64,000 nucleotides of DNA from Thiothrix unzii. Lineage in GTDB: Bacteria > Pseudomonadota > Gammaproteobacteria > Thiotrichales > Thiotrichaceae. Below are positions 34,910 through 44,062 of this stretch, in pieces (the stretch's first letter is position 1; every line of letters begins with the position of its first letter). The stretch is taken from positions 2,914,001 to 2,978,000 of the forward strand of contig NZ_CP072793.1 of assembly GCF_017901175.1 (NCBI RefSeq). Direction: 5' to 3'. The notes under the pieces are model-generated. The model was not told the DNA's origin. It worked only from the letters and a program-made list of their open reading frames with translations, and ran no database searches. The position numbers and the translations under genes were made by a program.

Positions 34910-36969
34910 ATATGATCGACTTACTCGTAGAAATCGGCACAGAAGAACTGCCACCGAAAGCCCTGCCCACCCTGTCCGCCGCTTTCACTGACGGCATTAC
35001 CAAAGGTTTAAGCGACGCAGGTTTAACCCCGAATGAGGTAATTGCTTACGCTGCGCCGCGCCGTTTAGCAGTATGGGTAAAAGGTGTTGCCCCCCAACAA
35101 GCCGACCAAATCATTGAAAAACGCGGCCCGGCGATTAAAGGGGCATTCGATGCTGCTGGCAATCCAACCAAAGCCGCGCTGGCTTTTGCCAACTCTTGCG
35201 GAGTCGAAGTCGCTGATTTAGGTAAAATTGAAACCGACAAAGGCGCGTGGCTGGTATTCCGTCAACAGCAAACCGGACAGGCAACCACCGCGTTATTTCC
35301 GGCGATGGTCGAAAAATCGCTGGCTGCGTTACCGATCCCTAAGCGGATGCGCTGGGGTAGCGGCACGGCAGAATTCGTGCGTCCGATACACTGGATTGTG
35401 ATGCTGGCAGATAATGCGGTGATTAATGCCAATATTATGGGCATTCCCAGCGGCTGCGAATCACGCGGACACCGCTTTCACGCCCCCGCTGCGATCACTA
35501 TCACCAGCCCTGCGGATTACGCCACGCAACTGGGTGCTGCGTTTGTGATTGCCCGCTTTGCAGCACGCCGCGAACTCATCCGCTCCAAAGTGGAAGCACT
35601 TGCCAGCGAACTCGGCGGCAAGGCCATTATGCCGGATGAATTGCTGGATGAAGTCACCGCACTGGTCGAATGGCCTGTGCCGGTAGCCGGTCGTTTTGAG
35701 GAACGTTTCCTCGACGTACCGCAAGAAGCTCTGATTTCCACCATGCAGGATAACCAAAAATATTTCGCACTGGTCGATGCTAACGGCAAATTAATGCCGA
35801 ATTTCATCACTGTTGCCAATATTGAAAGCCGTGACGTTACTCAAATTTCTTCCGGTAACGAGCGCGTGATTCGCCCACGTTTCAGCGATGCGGAATTCTT
35901 CTGGACGCAAGACAAAAAGCAAACGTTGGAAAGCCGCCGCGAAGGGCTGAAAACCATGGTATTCCAGCAAAAGCTGGGGTCGTTGTACGACAAATCTGCC
36001 CGTGTCGCCAAACTTGCGGGTTACATTGCGCAACAACTTGACGCGGATGCCAGCCTTGCGGTGCGGGCAGCAGAATTGGGCAAGTGTGACCTGATTACCA
36101 ATATGGTGTTCGAGTTTACCGAACTGCAAGGCATTATGGGGCGTTACTACGCCACCCACGATGGTGAAGCAGCGGAAGTCGCCGCCGCATTGGATGAGCA
36201 ATACATGCCACGTTTCGCGGGTGATGAATTGCCACAAAGCAAAACCGGGCAGATTCTCGCACTGGCGGAACGCCTTGATACACTTGCGGGTATTTTCGGT
36301 GTTGGGCAAAAACCCACAGGTGCGAAAGACCCGTTTGGTTTACGCCGCGCTGCCTTGGGTGCATTACGTTTGCTGATCGAAAAACAATTGCCGCTGGATT
36401 TAACCGATTTGCTGGATCAAGCCGCGCTGAACCTTACCGAACAACTGGGCAGTAAACCGGCAACAAGCGATACGCTAGATTACATCCTCGACCGCTTGCG
36501 GGGCTATTACCAAGAGCGCGGCATTGGTGCTGACATTGTGGAAGCCGTGGCAACCTTAAAACCCAGCCAACCGCTGGATTTTGATCGCCGTGTGAAAGCG
36601 GTTGCCGCGTTCCGTCAGTTGACTGCCGCTGAAAGCCTTGCTGCTGCCAACAAGCGCATCAGCAATATCCTCAAGAAAGTCGAAGGCGAGTTACCAACCC
36701 GCGTGGAATTAGGCTTGTTGCAAGAGCCAGCGGAAAAAGCACTCGCAGATGCGGTGTTTACTCAAGAAAACCAAGTATTGCCATTGTTTGCTGTCGGTGA
36801 TTACGAAGCGGCGTTACTGTCACTAGCCTCGCTGCGCGAACCTGTTGACCAGTTTTTTACCGATGTCATGGTCATGGCGGATGATATGGCGTTACGTAAC
36901 AACCGGCTGGCGTTACTCAATCACTTGCGTGGTTTGTTCCTGCGAGTAGCAGATTTGTCGGTGTTGTGA
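34906..36969 (+). CDS. glyS: Glycyl-tRNA synthetase beta subunit
   Basis: 687 residues, supplying tRNA recognition. N-terminus [20 protein letters not shown], then [59 protein letters not shown]-like block, [20 protein letters not shown] and a C-terminal anticodon-binding-type domain ([15 protein letters not shown]). ATG 34906 overlaps the glyQ stop. An ATG two codons later is an equally possible start. Confidence 0.96.
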   Translation: MNMIDLLVEIGTEELPPKALPTLSAAFTDGITKGLSDAGLTPNEVIAYAAPRRLAVWVKGVAPQQADQIIEKRGPAIKGAFDAAGNPTKAALAFANSCGVEVADLGKIETDKGAWLVFRQQQTGQATTALFPAMVEKSLAALPIPKRMRWGSGTAEFVRPIHWIVMLADNAVINANIMGIPSGCESRGHRFHAPAAITITSPADYATQLGAAFVIARFAARRELIRSKVEALASELGGKAIMPDELLDEVTALVEWPVPVAGRFEERFLDVPQEALISTMQDNQKYFALVDANGKLMPNFITVANIESRDVTQISSGNERVIRPRFSDAEFFWTQDKKQTLESRREGLKTMVFQQKLGSLYDKSARVAKLAGYIAQQLDADASLAVRAAELGKCDLITNMVFEFTELQGIMGRYYATHDGEAAEVAAALDEQYMPRFAGDELPQSKTGQILALAERLDTLAGIFGVGQKPTGAKDPFGLRRAALGALRLLIEKQLPLDLTDLLDQAALNLTEQLGSKPATSDTLDYILDRLRGYYQERGIGADIVEAVATLKPSQPLDFDRRVKAVAAFRQLTAAESLAAANKRISNILKKVEGELPTRVELGLLQEPAEKALADAVFTQENQVLPLFAVGDYEAALLSLASLREPVDQFFTDVMVMADDMALRNNRLALLNHLRGLFLRVADLSVL

Positions 36970-36990
36970 ACCACACCGGATGCTAACAGC

Positions 36991-37018
36991 GTAGAGACGC
37001 AAAATCTTGCGTCTCTAC
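36991..37018. repeat. Perfect 12-bp-arm palindrome (GTAGAGACGC family)
   Basis: GTAGAGACGCAA, loop AATC, TTGCGTCTCTAC, between the convergent glyS and DUF302 genes. There is no U run, so it is not a classic terminator. Closely similar GTAGAGACGC palindromes are dispersed in other bacterial genomes, notably cyanobacteria, so this is probably a REP-like mobile palindrome. Confidence 0.65.
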
Positions 37019-37027
37019 TTGGCGGGT

Positions 37028-37507
37028 TCACTGTTTAATGACCTGACTGAGCATTTGCGCCTCTTCATCCGCAACGCCACCCATGACCTTGGCAATATTA
37101 CCGCCGAACATTTTACTCATCAGCCCCATATTCATCCCAGAAATCATGACCTTGCCATCAGCAGTCTCATATACACCCATACGGCAAGGCATAACGGCTG
37201 TAACAAACTTATCACTATCATTTTTCAAGATATTGTAAGCGTAATGCGGCTGACACAAAGACAAAATAGAAAGCTTACTCATATCCGCGTAACCTTCTTT
37301 CTTGAGGCTCGCCTGCATATCATAAACCTTGGGGATCAACCATTGCTTACCCGTCGCAGCCGTCTGCAAAGTCGCTACCGTTTCATCAAACCCTAAACGA
37401 CTCTCATGGGTCGTAATCATCAGTTTTGGCATCACCACCCACGTTGCCGCAGCCGTTAGCACCACACCAGTAGCCAATCCTAGTAACACAGCATTAAACG
37501 TTTTCAT
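37028..37507 (-). CDS. DUF302-family membrane-anchored protein
   Basis: 159 residues. One N-terminal helix or uncleaved signal (VLLGLATGVVLTAAATWVVM). The DUF302 core follows: ESRLGFDETVATLQTAATGK, WLIPKVYDMQASLKKEGY, SLCQPHYAYNILKNDSDKF and AVMPCRMGVYETADGKVMIS. Two Cys (in SLCQPH and VMPCRM) are conserved positions in many members. DUF302 proteins often occur with sulfur or envelope redox genes, but their function is unknown. A GGAGG-like GGCAGGC precedes the ATG. Confidence 0.85.
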   Translation of the reverse strand: MKTFNAVLLGLATGVVLTAAATWVVMPKLMITTHESRLGFDETVATLQTAATGKQWLIPKVYDMQASLKKEGYADMSKLSILSLCQPHYAYNILKNDSDKFVTAVMPCRMGVYETADGKVMISGMNMGLMSKMFGGNIAKVMGGVADEEAQMLSQVIKQ

Positions 37508-37653
37508 TGCCTGCCTCCTGTCGTATGTTGATTATCCATTTCTCAACTTCAGCGTAGCTCTACACGACGAAAGAACAATTGCAAAAAATCAAATCCCAGC
37601 AGCGATTACCACAATCCTTGACCTAAATTAGCATTTTCTAATATTTTTATTAT

Positions 37654-38769
37654 CTAACCCCACTCTGCCGTCGGAGTACGCACCGCATCCAAACGGTAAG
37701 GCGTAGGATCAATGCACGGTGGTTTACCCAACATCACATCGGTCAGCATTTGCACCGAACCCAAACCCATCGTGACACCGTAACGGTAATGCCCGGAATT
37801 TACGTATAAACCAGCAATATCCGGGTGTTCACCAATGTACGGCACACCATCCGGTGAACCGGGGCGTAACCCGCTCCAATGATTCAATACTGGCACATCA
37901 CGTAACGCAGGCATCATCCGGTAAGCCGTCGCCTGTAACTCATCGTGTACCGCATCGGTGGTGTGTTTATCGAAATCATTCATTTCCAGCGTGGAACCGC
38001 ACAAAATACGCCCGTCATTACGCGGAATCAGGTAACGCCCTTCGTGCAACACAATGCGTTTTAACAAACCGCGCTTGCCCCGGAATAAAATCATCTGTCC
38101 CAATACCGGACGAATATTAACGTTAGCCGCCTGCATTTCCGGGAATAACCCTGTCCACGCGCCGCTGGTTAAAATGACTTTACGCGCTTTTAACACCTGA
38201 TCGCCGAGGTATACGCCCGTTACCCGCCCATCGCTGGTTTCTAAACGGGTAACACGGGTGAACTCCATCAGGGTAATCGGTGACAAACGCAAGCTGGTGC
38301 GCAACGCATGAGCAATGCGCGGGTTACGCATTTGCGCAATTTCAGGCAGGAATAGACCGCTGCGGAACTCAGGAGCCAGTTGCGGCTCGCACGCATGTAA
38401 TGCTTCTGAAGTCGCCAAATGTTGCAAATCGTAACCAAACTGCTGCGCCCACGCCTGTGCAGCGGCTAACTCACGATCATCAGTAAATACCAAACCTGAA
38501 CGTATCCATTGCGGATCAACATCGGTAACTGCTTGTAATTTTTGACACAGCGCGGGGTAATGTTGCTGCCCGTATTGCGACAGCAGCGTAATCGCCGGGT
38601 GATAATTCCACGGATAAAGCGGTGAAAGAATCCCGCCACCCGCCCAGGTAGATTCCGTACCCAACTCACCCTGATCAATCAACATCACATCCAAGCCTGC
38701 TTCATGCAGGGTGCGGGCGGTCAACATGCCGATAATACCACCGCCGACAATGATTACGTCTTTCATCAC
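37654..38769 (-). CDS. thiO: Glycine oxidase (thiamine thiazole pathway)
   Basis: 371 residues, a DAO-type flavoenzyme. FAD-binding DVIIVGGGIIGMLTARTLHE at the N-terminus, TWAGGGILSPLYPW, RPVLGQMILFRG, and the C-terminal HWSGLRPGSPDGVPYIGEHP and GHYRYGV (substrate Arg/Tyr region). It oxidises glycine to iminoacetate for ThiG in aerobic thiazole synthesis. It lies 3 bp after the winged-helix/TPR gene and so shares its transcript. The other thiamine genes here are at 776-2262. Confidence 0.9.
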   Translation of the reverse strand: MMKDVIIVGGGIIGMLTARTLHEAGLDVMLIDQGELGTESTWAGGGILSPLYPWNYHPAITLLSQYGQQHYPALCQKLQAVTDVDPQWIRSGLVFTDDRELAAAQAWAQQFGYDLQHLATSEALHACEPQLAPEFRSGLFLPEIAQMRNPRIAHALRTSLRLSPITLMEFTRVTRLETSDGRVTGVYLGDQVLKARKVILTSGAWTGLFPEMQAANVNIRPVLGQMILFRGKRGLLKRIVLHEGRYLIPRNDGRILCGSTLEMNDFDKHTTDAVHDELQATAYRMMPALRDVPVLNHWSGLRPGSPDGVPYIGEHPDIAGLYVNSGHYRYGVTMGLGSVQMLTDVMLGKPPCIDPTPYRLDAVRTPTAEWG

Positions 38770-38772
38770 ATC

Positions 38773-40341
38773 TCACAACTGAGGACAAGAACGCCAAGTA
38801 TACGGAGTGCCCAAGGGTGCATCCAGCCTTGTAAGATGTTGAGGGTAAGAAAAATGAGCCGGGGTGTCGAGCTGACTGACAGCATTTCCTAAACGCTGAA
38901 TACAACCATTGCAATCTTCCGCACGGCAACGCTCGCTTAATGTCCCAAAAGCGGCCCAACCACCAACCTGCGCAAAACTGTCGGCCTGACGCGCCGCTTG
39001 GATAAAACGCCCCTGCCGGAAATAATACAAACACGGCACACTCAACAATGGCTCAGGATGACGATATTCCCCTGCTAACACCTCAGTCAGTAACGTTAAC
39101 GCCTGCCGCCAGTTACGCAACGCACACAAACCCACCGCCAACAAATGTCCGCAAGCCGTATCAAACGGGTTAGTCCGCCGTGCCGTCCCCATTTCCATCT
39201 GACAAAGTTCCAGATCGCCACGCTGGTAACATTCCAAGGCAAAAATCCCGTGCGCTAACGCATTACCCGGATTTAAGGTCAACGCTTTCAAGGTTAACTG
39301 CCGCCATTGCTCCGCTGGCAACGGGTAACTGGCGAAATTCATCATGGTGGCGTACAAGCACAGTACCGCAAAGTGTAAATGTGCCAGCGCGTCATCGTGG
39401 TATTGCTGGGTGCGTTCCTGACAAGCGTGTAAAAACAGATGGAAACTGCGTTCCGAGGCATCTTCCTGAATAAAATGGATGTGCTCAACCAACACCCGGT
39501 AATGCGCGGGCAAACTGTCCTGATTACGCCAATAACGGCTCCAGTAATTCAGCACCACCCCTTGATTGAGGCTAAAAGCCTGCGTAATCATTTGCGCGTA
39601 CAAGGTTTCGAGCACTTTAGGATCGTACATGCGGGCAATACTGGATTGACTCTCCCATACCCGTTCACCGCTAATGGTGTGAATTAAGGTTTTATTTAAT
39701 ACAAACCCTTCTGCTTCAACCTGGATCTCACACTTGAGTAAAAACTCTGACTGATGCTGCTGCCATGCGTAATTTAACTCATCATCCAAGGTACGCGGGG
39801 TTTCGGTGTGGTCAATCAAGGCAATGCGCAATTCGCGGAATTTCCCCAAAATCATTGGCAAACTGGAATGCAGGGTGTAAACCAAGTTACGCGCCACATC
39901 GTCACGGATACTCGCGGGGTTTTGACAACTGATGTAAATGCGTGGCCCCACCGATTGCACACTTTTTTCGGTAATTGCCACACTCGCCATGCTCAATGCG
40001 CCAGACTGACGCTGCACTGGCTCAAATACCGGGGCGTAACTTCCCACCGGCAACTGAATACGTAACAGCGGCGTTACACACTCATTGGCGTAATAATCAT
40101 CCAGTAACTTACGTACCCGCCCGGCTTCTACACGTACCGCAGGGTTTTCTGTTGGGCAATAATCGGGGGATTTACCCAAAGATTCAACAGCAATGCCGTA
40201 TTGGGAAATCTTTTCACCACGCCCTTCTAAGGCTTCCACGACCACGTATTCGAGGAAATTGCAGGCTTGTCGTTTGCCCTCAAAAGCGCGGCTGGCCAAT
40301 AACTTAGCCAGTTCGTGACGAACACTATCCTTGTTAATCAT
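38773..40341 (-). CDS. Winged-helix-like N-terminal domain plus TPR-like region; putative regulator
   Basis: 522 residues. The first 90 residues (LAKLLASRAFEGKRQACNFL, VVVEALEGRGEKISQYGIAV, NPAVRVEAGRVRKLLDDYY) match the DNA-binding-like module found fused to adenylate-cyclase or TPR domains in proteobacteria. The centre resembles the TolB-like/receptor region following such modules. The C-terminal half has TPR-like helical pairs (LTLNPGNALAHGIFALECY, RTNPFDTACGHLLAVGLCAL). No membrane helix seen. It is divergent from the pseudokinase locus and could regulate it. That is inference. Confidence 0.72.
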   Translation of the reverse strand: MINKDSVRHELAKLLASRAFEGKRQACNFLEYVVVEALEGRGEKISQYGIAVESLGKSPDYCPTENPAVRVEAGRVRKLLDDYYANECVTPLLRIQLPVGSYAPVFEPVQRQSGALSMASVAITEKSVQSVGPRIYISCQNPASIRDDVARNLVYTLHSSLPMILGKFRELRIALIDHTETPRTLDDELNYAWQQHQSEFLLKCEIQVEAEGFVLNKTLIHTISGERVWESQSSIARMYDPKVLETLYAQMITQAFSLNQGVVLNYWSRYWRNQDSLPAHYRVLVEHIHFIQEDASERSFHLFLHACQERTQQYHDDALAHLHFAVLCLYATMMNFASYPLPAEQWRQLTLKALTLNPGNALAHGIFALECYQRGDLELCQMEMGTARRTNPFDTACGHLLAVGLCALRNWRQALTLLTEVLAGEYRHPEPLLSVPCLYYFRQGRFIQAARQADSFAQVGGWAAFGTLSERCRAEDCNGCIQRLGNAVSQLDTPAHFSYPQHLTRLDAPLGTPYTWRSCPQL

Positions 40342-40406
40342 TCATCCTACTCTAACGGAAATACATTGATGCTGTGGGGTTAAGAACTTTTCTCCGAGAA
40401 AAGGTA

Positions 40407-40480
40407 TGTTACGTTGCCAACGATAGATTCTCAATCGTTATCATGTAACGTCTGTGTAACAAATGCTGTTACGGGTAACA
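40407..40480. promoter_or_regulatory. GTTAC/GTAAC half-site cluster upstream of the sensory locus, with a Fur-box-like element
   Basis: TGTTAC 40407, GTAAC 40445, GTAACA 40456, TGTTAC 40467 and GTAACA 40475. The last pair makes the palindrome TGTTAC-GG-GTAACA (40467-40480), just upstream of the -35. Embedded at 40422-40442 is a 21-bp AT-rich near-palindrome ending AATCGTTATC, which resembles a Fur box. Located between two divergent genes, these are probable operators of one or both. Confidence 0.5.
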
Positions 40481-40492
40481 GGGCAATTTTAC

Positions 40493-40520
40493 TTTGTTAT
40501 TCCGCCCGCGCCGCTATGAT
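40493..40520 (+). promoter_or_regulatory. Candidate sigma-70 promoter of the sensory locus
   Basis: TTTGTT (40493-40498), 16-bp spacer, TATGAT (40515-40520), starting about 30 bp before the ATG at 40559. It lies immediately downstream of the GTTAC palindrome, a repressor-like position. Confidence 0.42.
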
Positions 40521-40558
40521 GCGCTCCCCAGAGTGATCAACAGTTGGAAGAAGGGCTT

Positions 40559-41938
40559 ATGAAACACACGGCTACGTTTGGTGGATGCCGCGTCTTGGGC
40601 GGACGCTATGCATTATTGGAATGCTTGGTCAGCAGCAATATCGGGCAAGTCTATCGAGGGCGTGATTTAGAACAGATGCAATCTTACGGGGTTGAGTCAC
40701 GGATTTTGGTGCACATCCTGCCTGACACCTGCAATGCGCAACCGTTAGACGCTTTGTTTCAGCAAATGTTAGCTACCCACCAACACCTCAATATCGACTC
40801 GGTAATGCCACCGCTGGCTTATGGCGAAGTCGACGGGGAACGCTTCATGGTGTTGCAATGCCCGCAAGCAGCGAGTGTCCACGCACTTACCGACCTCAAC
40901 GGTCACGTCAGCACCTTGCCCGCACAAGCCAAACACACCTTAAAGCGTTTACGTAAAGCCGGGTTCGTCAGTAAACACATTAACCCCGCGTTATTGTATT
41001 TATCCGTCACCCAGCAAGTGTACGTATTGGCAACCGCATTACTACCTGCGATACAGGCGATTCCTTACAAAATGCCGGGAATGTCATTGCGGCAGCGGCG
41101 TTTAAATTTCCTGTTGGGTTGTTTGGGATTAAGCGTTTTCGCCACTGTCAGTGCCGCAGCGGGCAGCTATTTACTCCACGCGGAAATGGATGCAGCACAC
41201 ACCAAGCTGGCGACACTCGCCACAGACGATAATATGCCGGACACAGCCCCGTTACAGTTGGCAATGATTAATACCGAACAATTGCCAAACGTGCGCAGCG
41301 ACTGGCGCAACAGTGACCGCGTGACCATTACTAACCATTCAACCACCTTGCCCGCGCCGATGCTGATGAGCGCGATGGAAGTTAAGCCATCGCCCAGCGT
41401 ATTGAGCGCGAAACCGATGCGGATTCCGACCAGCAGCACCACGACACCGAGCGTGCAACGTGCGGTATTACGCCCGGTTCCCAAGGCAGAAGCACCGCAA
41501 CCCAAGACTGACACCAAAAAAGATAAAGTGGTTAAACCGCAGGCAACGCTGGCTCCTGTAGCTGTTGCACCAATCCCAGTGGTTGCACCACCACGTGCAG
41601 TAGAAACACAAACCGTTACCGCCCAACCGGAAGACCTGAGCATTGAGACACTCGCCAGCAACGCCGAACAAGCGATTGCCGCAGGTCAACTCAGCAAAGC
41701 ACGTCAATACGTTGATGCGATTCGGGCACAGTCACATTTACACCCGGCTGTGCAGCGTTTAAGCCATGCCATTGTGGGGCGTTACCACGAGCAAGTGCGT
41801 GCTGCCTTGCAAGTGAGTGATCCAGAGCGTGCCGGAGATTTGCTGCACAGCGCGAAAGCCACGATTAAAGAATTCAACCTGACCACGACTAACTCGGCAC
41901 AACAGGTGTTGGAGCATAAAGTCGCACAATTTTACTGA
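40559..41938 (+). CDS. Membrane protein with degenerate protein-kinase N-lobe (pseudokinase-like)
   Basis: About 459 residues. The start has the look of a Ser/Thr kinase N-lobe (GGRYALLECLVSSNIGQVYR GRD, then ILVHILP) and a hinge-like VLQCPQA, but no catalytic HRD or DFG motif is visible, so catalysis is unlikely. A membrane helix follows at about 185-205 (LNFLLGCLGLSVFATVSAAA), then a Pro/Lys/Thr-rich linker and a helical C-terminal domain (ETLASNAEQAIAAGQLSKAR; RAGDLLHSAKATIKEF) outside. It may be a signalling scaffold. ATG 40559 has AAGGG close upstream; a TTG at 40544 is less likely. Confidence 0.65.
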   Translation: MKHTATFGGCRVLGGRYALLECLVSSNIGQVYRGRDLEQMQSYGVESRILVHILPDTCNAQPLDALFQQMLATHQHLNIDSVMPPLAYGEVDGERFMVLQCPQAASVHALTDLNGHVSTLPAQAKHTLKRLRKAGFVSKHINPALLYLSVTQQVYVLATALLPAIQAIPYKMPGMSLRQRRLNFLLGCLGLSVFATVSAAAGSYLLHAEMDAAHTKLATLATDDNMPDTAPLQLAMINTEQLPNVRSDWRNSDRVTITNHSTTLPAPMLMSAMEVKPSPSVLSAKPMRIPTSSTTTPSVQRAVLRPVPKAEAPQPKTDTKKDKVVKPQATLAPVAVAPIPVVAPPRAVETQTVTAQPEDLSIETLASNAEQAIAAGQLSKARQYVDAIRAQSHLHPAVQRLSHAIVGRYHEQVRAALQVSDPERAGDLLHSAKATIKEFNLTTTNSAQQVLEHKVAQFY

Positions 41939-41973
41939 AAAACAGACCGTTTAATAATCAAGGGGACATAACC

Positions 41974-42351
41974 ATGTTGACACAACAAACTATTCAACAC
42001 TTCGTCAGCAATTTACAACACCAAGTACCGTTTGTGGAAAACCTGCAAATGATGACCACCGACGGGCTGTCGTTACACGTTGATCATCATCATGCGCACG
42101 AGGACACCGTATCGGCATTGACTGCGATGCTGTATAGCGCAGCACAAAACCTCACCAAATACCTTGGCGCGGAAATGCCACAGGGCATGATTATCTGCTC
42201 TGGCAAAGAACACACTTACGCCATTGCGCGGGTTAATGATGATTGCGTAATGGGCTTTCAAGTACCGGTGCAATTGAGCACCCCGCAAGCCTTACAAACC
42301 GTATGTGACTTTATTGATGCCAACGAGCACCAATTGCGCGTCACGCATTAA
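41974..42351 (+). CDS. Roadblock/LC7-like domain protein
   Basis: 125 residues, soluble alpha/beta. Pattern: N-terminal helix (FVSNLQHQVPFVENLQMMT), TDGLSLHVD strand turn, a helix (TVSALTAMLYSAAQNLTKYL), then strands GMIICSGKEHTYAIARVNDD and CVMGFQVP. This is the fold pattern of roadblock/MglB proteins, which regulate small GTPases or scaffold signalling complexes. No partner GTPase is in the window. GGGG-A ribosome site and 35-bp spacing from the pseudokinase suggest one operon. Confidence 0.68.
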   Translation: MLTQQTIQHFVSNLQHQVPFVENLQMMTTDGLSLHVDHHHAHEDTVSALTAMLYSAAQNLTKYLGAEMPQGMIICSGKEHTYAIARVNDDCVMGFQVPVQLSTPQALQTVCDFIDANEHQLRVTH

Positions 42352-42376
42352 TCGTATCGGACAGAGGAGTTTTTCT

Positions 42377-42985
42377 ATGGATTTAGCCACGATGACCACT
42401 GAGATTCTACGCAAGATTCCTCAGTCCATGATACCCACGGCTGCGGATGGTGATCTCATCCGTAGCCACCAGAAGTTTTTTCGCCAACATCAAGAAGCTG
42501 TTATCAAAGGCTTTTACGACCTAGCTTTCAGCGATGCCAGCACCCAAGGCCACCTGAACCCGGCAGAACGCCCCGCACGCGAAAACACTTTACGCGAGTG
42601 GTATAAAATCACCACCAGTGGGCACTTTGACGACCATTACTGGACTTGGCAGGCGTTGGTGGGCATTGTCCATGTGAAACACAACATATCCAACTCCTCA
42701 ATGCTGAGTATGTGGGGCTGGATCATCAATTTCCTGCAAACCCGTTTATTACAAGAACTGCCCGCTGCGGAAGCTCTGGCTGCCATCCAGGTGTTACAAA
42801 AGGTGCAAGCGACCGTTTGCAGCCTGATCGTGGAAAGTTTCATCCTCACCCAGCAGGAAGCCATCACCCGCGCATCCGGGTTAAATCCTGCGATTCAGCG
42901 ACGTTTCATCCAAATCGAAATCGACACCATGCTGCGGCAAGGTCGTGCCACTTTACAAAACCCTATGCTGCAAGCCGCAGCGTGA
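42377..42985 (+). CDS. Protoglobin-family globin-coupled sensor-like protein
   Basis: About 202 residues, helical throughout, matching the protoglobin/globin-sensor domain in length and layout. FFRQHQEAVIKGFYDLAF forms the early helices and WQALVGIVHVKHNISNSSML holds the expected proximal haem ligand, His99 of my numbering. It has no attached output domain, so it is a free-standing sensor for O2, NO or CO, or a haem protein signalling through neighbours. GAGGAG sits 7 nt before the ATG at 42377. The reading frame upstream of that overlaps the roadblock gene. Confidence 0.72.
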   Translation: MDLATMTTEILRKIPQSMIPTAADGDLIRSHQKFFRQHQEAVIKGFYDLAFSDASTQGHLNPAERPARENTLREWYKITTSGHFDDHYWTWQALVGIVHVKHNISNSSMLSMWGWIINFLQTRLLQELPAAEALAAIQVLQKVQATVCSLIVESFILTQQEAITRASGLNPAIQRRFIQIEIDTMLRQGRATLQNPMLQAAA

Positions 42986-42990
42986 GACTC

Positions 42991-43626
42991 ATGCCCGTGA
43001 AATACACCCAGCCGAACCCTTACACCCAGCGGATTCTGCCTTTGGTTGCTAAAGTGCCGACTTACCTGCAATACATGGGCTTTTTCAACATCATATTGGG
43101 GCTGGCGTTGCTGCTGGTGTTGGCAATGTCCTTACCCGGATTACAACGTGCGGCGATGTTATTGGGGCAATCGCTGGAAACCATCAACCAGTTAGCCGCC
43201 AAACTCGATAAGTTTGACAAGCTGGATAAGCTCGATCAGCTAAACGAAACCGCTCCGGTAAAACCCGCTGCTGCGGATTTTTGCCCTTTTCCACGTGACC
43301 CCGGTTGCCAGTCCAGCGCGGCTGCCACGCCGGTTACACTGGCAGAGCCGCCCATAGCTGAACCTGCTGAGGCGACTGATACACCGATGGGATGGATTTA
43401 TGCGGGAAAACAAAAACGCCAAACCGCCGTAAAAACCTCACAGCGCGTTACTCAAGGCAATGTTTACACTCTGCTGAAGAGCTTGCACGTGCGCACCCGC
43501 CCTGCCTCGCGTAAAGACCGTGCCAACCAACGGATTCTGCGTGTGGTTTCCGCAGGTGAAAAAGTCCGCGTATTGGCTTTGGCTAACCGTGGCGAACACC
43601 TGTGGATGCAAATCGCACGCCCTTGA
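42991..43626 (+). CDS. Single-span membrane protein with C-terminal SH3-like domain
   Basis: About 211 residues. A membrane helix at about 28-50 (YMGFFNIILGLALLLVLAMS) is followed by a short Lys/Asp/Leu heptad stretch (KLDKFDKLDKLDQL), a low-complexity Pro/Ala/Glu region with two Cys (CPFPRDPGC), and a C-terminal SH3_3-like segment (VYTLLKSLHVRTRPASRKDR to GEHLWMQIARP). SH3-like domains of this type often bind cell wall or peptides. It starts 5 bp after the protoglobin stop in the same operon. Function unknown. Confidence 0.7.
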   Translation: MPVKYTQPNPYTQRILPLVAKVPTYLQYMGFFNIILGLALLLVLAMSLPGLQRAAMLLGQSLETINQLAAKLDKFDKLDKLDQLNETAPVKPAAADFCPFPRDPGCQSSAAATPVTLAEPPIAEPAEATDTPMGWIYAGKQKRQTAVKTSQRVTQGNVYTLLKSLHVRTRPASRKDRANQRILRVVSAGEKVRVLALANRGEHLWMQIARP

Positions 43627-43669
43627 CCCACTCTTAAAAACACCACACACAGTAAAACGGGGAACAACC

Positions 43670-44044
43670 ATGTCCACTGACAAAGCTTTTTTCGTACAAC
43701 GCTTAAACGACCACATCCAATACCTTGGCAAAGTGACTAACACCCTGAAAGGGCAAGGTAATTTTCAGGGTACGAATTGCCATCAATGCAAACTTGGCAC
43801 CTGGATTGATAACGAAGGCACGCACGCGATTGCGCACGCCAGCCCCGCGCTGCAACAGCAATTTGCGGAATTAGTCGCGAAACACGAGCTGTTCCACGAT
43901 TTCAGTAACGAAGCTTTGGTAAAACATCAAAGCGGCGACCATCTCAACAGCCGCCGCGCCATGACCGAAATGCACAAGCTGTCGGGGCAATTGGTTAACT
44001 TGTTACTGAGTATGGATCGCCAAGCACACCGGCAGGCAGCTTAA
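43670..44044 (+). CDS. Stand-alone CZB (chemoreceptor zinc-binding) domain protein
   Basis: 124 residues. Zinc ligands fit the CZB pattern: His15, Cys40 in CKLGTW, and His72/His76 in KHELFHDF. CZB domains normally sit at the C-terminus of chemoreceptors or diguanylate cyclases and sense zinc or hypochlorite through the Cys-Zn centre. A single-domain form beside a protoglobin is unusual. A GGGG stretch precedes the ATG by about 9 nt, and a strong terminator follows, ending the locus. Confidence 0.85.
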   Translation: MSTDKAFFVQRLNDHIQYLGKVTNTLKGQGNFQGTNCHQCKLGTWIDNEGTHAIAHASPALQQQFAELVAKHELFHDFSNEALVKHQSGDHLNSRRAMTEMHKLSGQLVNLLLSMDRQAHRQAA

Positions 44045-44062
44045 GCCAAACCATGACGACTG

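Noticed and set aside
42305-42376. N-terminal extension of the protoglobin gene
   Set aside because: It overlaps the roadblock gene and lacks a ribosome site, whereas ATG 42377 has GAGGAG at 7 nt.
42646-42990. Extended N-terminus of the SH3-like membrane protein gene
   Set aside because: This part lies within the protoglobin gene in another frame; the real start is ATG 42991.
43464-43743. Minus-strand frames opposite the SH3-like and CZB genes
   Set aside because: They are antisense to two genes with recognisable domains and have no start signals.
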